Below are positions 7,270-8,809 of a stretch of DNA of 8,809 bases, piece by piece. Position 1 is the first letter of the stretch, and the number at the start of each line of letters is the position of its first letter. Position numbers and translations under genes: made by a program. The notes under the pieces were generated by a model. It had not been told where the DNA came from. It made no database searches and worked only from the letters and a program-made list of their open reading frames with translations. Source of the DNA: an uncultured Streptococcus sp. (lineage in GTDB: Bacteria > Bacillota > Bacilli > Lactobacillales > Streptococcaceae); assembly GCA_902479835.1 (NCBI GenBank), contig CABSQC010000031.1, forward strand, positions 1 to 8,809. Reading direction: 5' to 3'.

Positions 7270-7791
7270 TTATAATCCTGGTTCTTGACCAAGTTCAGCA
7301 GCCACCATCCAAATGTTCTTTTCAAGTTCTGCTTTAGCCCCAACAAAGATATCGTTGGTTACATCGTCGCCTTCAGCATCGGTAACATCCAAAGCTTTTT
7401 GGTAAAGGCCATCAAGGTAATGGAAGATTTCAAGAACACGTGTCAAGCTTTCTTCTACATTTTTCGTAAATGTTCCACGGCGTTCTTCAATATTGCTGTG
7501 TTCCAAAAATTCAGTCATGCTAGAATAAGGAGCGCCACCAAGAGTGATCAAGCGTTCGCTCACTTCATCCAAGGTTGCATCCAAGCTGTCCATGTATTCG
7601 TCCATTTTTGGATGCCAAACCATAAAGCCACGTCCACGCATATACCAGTGTACTTGGTGAAGGGCAATGTGAGCCACGTAGAGATCTGCTACGACTTGGT
7701 TCAAGAGGGCTTTTGTTTCTGGAAGACTTTCTTTATTAGAAGGTGCAAAAGTTGCTACATCAGTAGCTGCTTCATGTTTCATAGTTGTCAT
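7270..7791 (-). CDS. dpr: Dpr, Dps-family iron-binding peroxide resistance protein
   Basis: 173 residues, normal length for streptococcal Dpr. The family forms a hollow 12-subunit cytoplasmic shell that oxidises and stores iron, so preventing hydroxyl-radical formation from hydrogen peroxide. The inter-subunit ferroxidase ligands are intact: His48 (HQVHWY), His60, Asp64 (WHPKMDEY), and Asp75 and Glu79 (LDEVSE), each two residues earlier than the S. suis Dpr ligands H50, H62, D66, D77 and E81. The N-terminal 20 residues (Ala/Thr/Ser/Lys) are the usual flexible tail. ATG 7791 is chosen because an AAAGGAG-like site lies about 7 nt upstream; Met4 is a weaker alternative. A consensus promoter, a PerR box and its own terminator make this a monocistronic peroxide-regulated unit, well suited to a hydrogen peroxide-producing streptococcus lacking catalase. 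Confidence 0.96.
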   Translation of the reverse strand: MTTMKHEAATDVATFAPSNKESLPETKALLNQVVADLYVAHIALHQVHWYMRGRGFMVWHPKMDEYMDSLDATLDEVSERLITLGGAPYSSMTEFLEHSNIEERRGTFTKNVEESLTRVLEIFHYLDGLYQKALDVTDAEGDDVTNDIFVGAKAELEKNIWMVAAELGQEPGL

Positions 7792-7806
7792 ATCGTTTCT
7801 CCTTTT

Positions 7807-7821
7807 TTATAATGATTCTAA
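7807..7821 (-). promoter_or_regulatory. PerR box of dpr
   Basis: Minus-strand TTAGAATCATTATAA differs from the Bacillus/Streptococcus PerR consensus TTATAATNATTATAA at one position. It sits between the -10 and the RBS of dpr, where bound PerR would repress and peroxide would relieve. PerR control of dpr is established in S. pyogenes. A Fur-family regulator other than PerR is the alternative. Confidence 0.75.
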
Positions 7822-7835
7822 TTAACTATGTCTTT

Positions 7836-7864
7836 ATTATATGCTTCCTCATTCAGAAAGTCAA
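7836..7864 (-). promoter_or_regulatory. Sigma-A promoter of dpr
   Basis: On the minus strand TTGACT (7864-7859), a 17-bp spacer and a perfect TATAAT (7841-7836). Transcription should begin near 7829, leaving a short leader of about 38 nt that contains the PerR box and RBS. Confidence 0.88.
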
Positions 7865-7885
7865 GATAAAAGATTTAAAAAAATC

Positions 7886-7901
7886 ATTCCAAAGCTGGAA
7901 T
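7886..7901. repeat. Short perfect inverted repeat between divergent promoters
   Basis: ATTCCA-AAGC-TGGAAT lies midway between the -35 boxes of dpr (7859-7864) and the COG2426 gene (7904-7909). It is positioned like an operator, but six-base arms also arise by chance and no regulator is recognised. Confidence 0.35.
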
Positions 7902-7903
7902 AG

Positions 7904-7932
7904 TTGTCAATTACTGGAAGATACGATAGAAT
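7904..7932 (+). promoter_or_regulatory. Promoter of the COG2426 gene
   Basis: TTGTCA (7904-7909), a 17-bp spacer and TAGAAT (7927-7932), each one base from consensus. The start of transcription would be near 7939, about 22 nt before ATG 7961. The promoter diverges from that of dpr. Confidence 0.65.
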
Positions 7933-7960
7933 GAAGAGGACTAATCGAAAGGCATAACCA

Positions 7961-8431
7961 ATGAAATATATCTTTACCTTCCTGATCTCCATGGTTCCCC
8001 TCGTTGAGTTGCGTGGGGCCATCCCTTTTGCCATTGCAAATGGCATTCCACTATGGACAGCGCTTCTGATCGGAGTGATCGGAAATCTTCTCCCTGTTCC
8101 TCTGATCTTCTTTTTCGCCCGCCATATCCTCACTTGGGGCGCAAAGAAACCGATTATCGGAGGCTTCTTTAGCTGGTGTCTCAGTAAGGGACATAGAGGT
8201 GGCCAGAAATTGGAGAAAGCTGCGGGTGACAAAGGAATCTTCTGGGCCCTATTGCTCTTCGTTGGAATTCCTCTTCCGGGGACTGGGGCTTGGACTGGGG
8301 CCCTTGCAGCTTCTATCCTTGACTGGGACTTCAAACGCAGTAGCCTCGCTGTCATGCTCGGAGTAATTCTAGCCGGCCTCATCATGGGGACTCTTTCCCT
8401 GCTTCTAGGAATCGATACCTTCGCACATTAA
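7961..8431 (+). CDS. Small integral membrane protein, COG2426 / PF06695 (putative small multidrug export family)
   Basis: 156 residues, the usual length for this family. The N-terminal motif PLVELRGAIP and the C-terminal motif GIPLPGTGAWTGALAA are family hallmarks and probably form paired re-entrant or membrane segments. Hydrophobic stretches lie at about residues 1-14, 20-53, 92-116 and 128-150, separated by a basic cytoplasmic-type loop (about 56-90, with KK, KGHRGGQK and EK). The family name suggests drug export, but the function is essentially uncharacterised, so no substrate is assigned. ATG 7961 follows a modest GAAAGG site 8 nt upstream. It has its own promoter and a terminator at 8439-8462, so it appears to be a single-gene unit, divergent from dpr with no evident functional link. 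Confidence 0.88.
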   Translation: MKYIFTFLISMVPLVELRGAIPFAIANGIPLWTALLIGVIGNLLPVPLIFFFARHILTWGAKKPIIGGFFSWCLSKGHRGGQKLEKAAGDKGIFWALLLFVGIPLPGTGAWTGALAASILDWDFKRSSLAVMLGVILAGLIMGTLSLLLGIDTFAH

Positions 8432-8438
8432 CCAAAAG

Positions 8439-8462
8439 ACTGAAGCATCGACTTCAGTTTTT
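8439..8462 (+). terminator. Terminator of the COG2426 gene
   Basis: ACTGAAG-CATCGA-CTTCAGT, a 7-bp stem with a 6-nt loop running into TTTTT, begins 7 nt after the stop codon. Read on the minus strand it is followed by CTTTTG, so it may work weakly in that direction too. Confidence 0.85.
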
Positions 8463-8491
8463 GCATACAAAAAAGAGGCTTCCGTTCCTCT
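8463..8491 (-). terminator. Weak minus-strand hairpin with T-tract
   Basis: On the minus strand AGAGG (8491-8487), an 8-nt loop, CCTCT (8478-8474), then a run of T. The stem is only 5 bp. It could be a back-up stop for minus-strand transcripts entering from the right, converging on the COG2426 terminator. Confidence 0.4.
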
Positions 8492-8596
8492 AAGAGTATA
8501 GACAAACTGTTTTTTTACAAATCTAATAAATTCTATAAAACAAAAAAATTTATTTATTAGAATTACTCAGTCATCTACTAAAACTTTCCGCTGTGA

Positions 8597-8630
8597 GAAA
8601 AGTGCTAGAAACAATCATGTTTCTAGCACT
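8597..8630 (-). terminator. Strong hairpin with short T-tract on the minus strand
   Basis: AGTGCTAGAAAC (8601-8612) pairs perfectly with GTTTCTAGCACT (8619-8630), a 12-bp stem with a 6-nt loop. Read on the minus strand it is followed by TTTCTC, giving a terminator form. Read on the plus strand it has no T-tract, so it most likely ends a transcript coming from the right. Confidence 0.6.
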
Positions 8631-8645
8631 CGGGAGTTTTGAAAG

Positions 8646-8670
8646 TAAAACAGTTCGGGGAACTGTTTTA
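8646..8670. repeat. 11-bp perfect inverted repeat
   Basis: TAAAACAGTTC (8646-8656), loop GGG, GAACTGTTTTA (8660-8670). The arms end in runs of A and T, so a terminator-like RNA could form on either strand. It lies 15 nt from the 8601-8630 hairpin, suggesting a tandem pair. Confidence 0.6.
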
Positions 8671-8755
8671 GCATGAGCCTAAAATTTGAAAAGCGAATGG
8701 GGCCAAAACTAATTGAACACGGGCGGCGGATTGTGTCAAAAAGATAAGTTTTCCT

Positions 8756-8771
8756 AGAATCTAAAGATTCT
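8756..8771. repeat. Small inverted repeat
   Basis: AGAATC-TAAA-GATTCT, a perfect 6-bp stem with a 4-nt loop, close to the right edge. It is the third hairpin of the gene-free region and weak on its own. Confidence 0.35.
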
Positions 8772-8809
8772 TCGTTAAACTTCCTATTTTGACTTTATCC
8801 GCAGACACC

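Larger units (their letters stand above)
8492..8809. other. Gene-free intergenic region with hairpins
   Basis: No protein gene is supported. The left part (8505-8575) is very AT-rich and holds a 10-bp inverted repeat, TCTAATAAAT (8522-8531) with ATTTATTAGA (8552-8561). Three further hairpins follow at 8601-8630, 8646-8670 and 8756-8771. A 59-codon stretch open on the minus strand (8618-8794) has no usable start. The whole may be the 3' region of a minus-strand gene beyond the right edge, or an interspersed streptococcal repeat. Confidence 0.5.

Noticed and set aside
7285..7812. Plus-strand ORF of 175 codons opposite dpr
   Set aside because: It is antisense to a clearly recognised Dpr with all ferroxidase ligands; the open frame is a by-product of dpr codon usage.
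7931..7957. Eight-codon ORF before the COG2426 gene as a regulatory leader peptide
   Set aside because: The ATG overlaps the predicted -10 box, so it would not be transcribed from that promoter.
7861..8385. Minus-strand ORF of 174 codons opposite the COG2426 gene
   Set aside because: It is antisense to a protein with clear family motifs, and its basic low-complexity composition is typical of a shadow.
8602..8670. CRISPR array or IS terminal repeats
   Set aside because: The hairpins differ from each other, there are no regularly spaced direct repeats, no transposase and no visible target duplication.
8618..8794. Minus-strand 59-codon open stretch as a real gene
   Set aside because: It is bounded by stops, its only ATG leaves 19 residues, there is no RBS, and it runs through strong hairpins.

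Overview
The window looks like chromosomal DNA of a viridans-type Streptococcus. The evidence is a YSIRK-type signal peptide, a very close relative of the pneumococcal surface beta-galactosidase BgaA, a streptococcal-type Dpr ferritin and AGGAGG ribosome binding sites. A near-perfect PerR box points away from the pneumococcus itself and towards PerR-bearing oral species. The species cannot be fixed from the sequence.

Layout. Positions 1-1769 (minus) hold most of a GH29 alpha-L-fucosidase gene that runs off the left edge. Positions 1883-7054 (minus) hold a 1723-residue GH2 beta-galactosidase, BgaA. It is shortened compared with the pneumococcal protein, lacking the second CBM71 module and the LPXTG anchor. 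The leader (7055-7269) carries two catabolite-repression (cre) sites exactly 20 bp apart, an extended -10 promoter and two intrinsic terminators. Positions 7270-7791 (minus) hold dpr with a strong promoter and a PerR box. Positions 7961-8431 (plus, divergent) hold a small membrane protein of the COG2426 / PF06695 family. From 8432 to the right edge no gene is supported, but the DNA holds several hairpins, including terminators for a minus-strand gene beyond the edge.

How the parts fit. The fucosidase belongs to the GH29-B type, known to remove alpha-1,3/4 fucose from Lewis-type glycans. BgaA removes beta-1,4 galactose from N-acetyllactosamine. Fucose on the GlcNAc would block BgaA, so together the two could strip Lewis X-type host glycans. 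They lie on one strand, 113 nt apart with no terminator between, and are probably one CcpA-controlled operon. The oddity is architectural: BgaA has an export signal but no anchor, while the fucosidase has a surface-protein-like linker but no signal peptide. The pair may be remnants of a rearrangement or of a split fusion protein. dpr (iron storage and peroxide defence) and the COG2426 gene look unrelated to the glycan genes.
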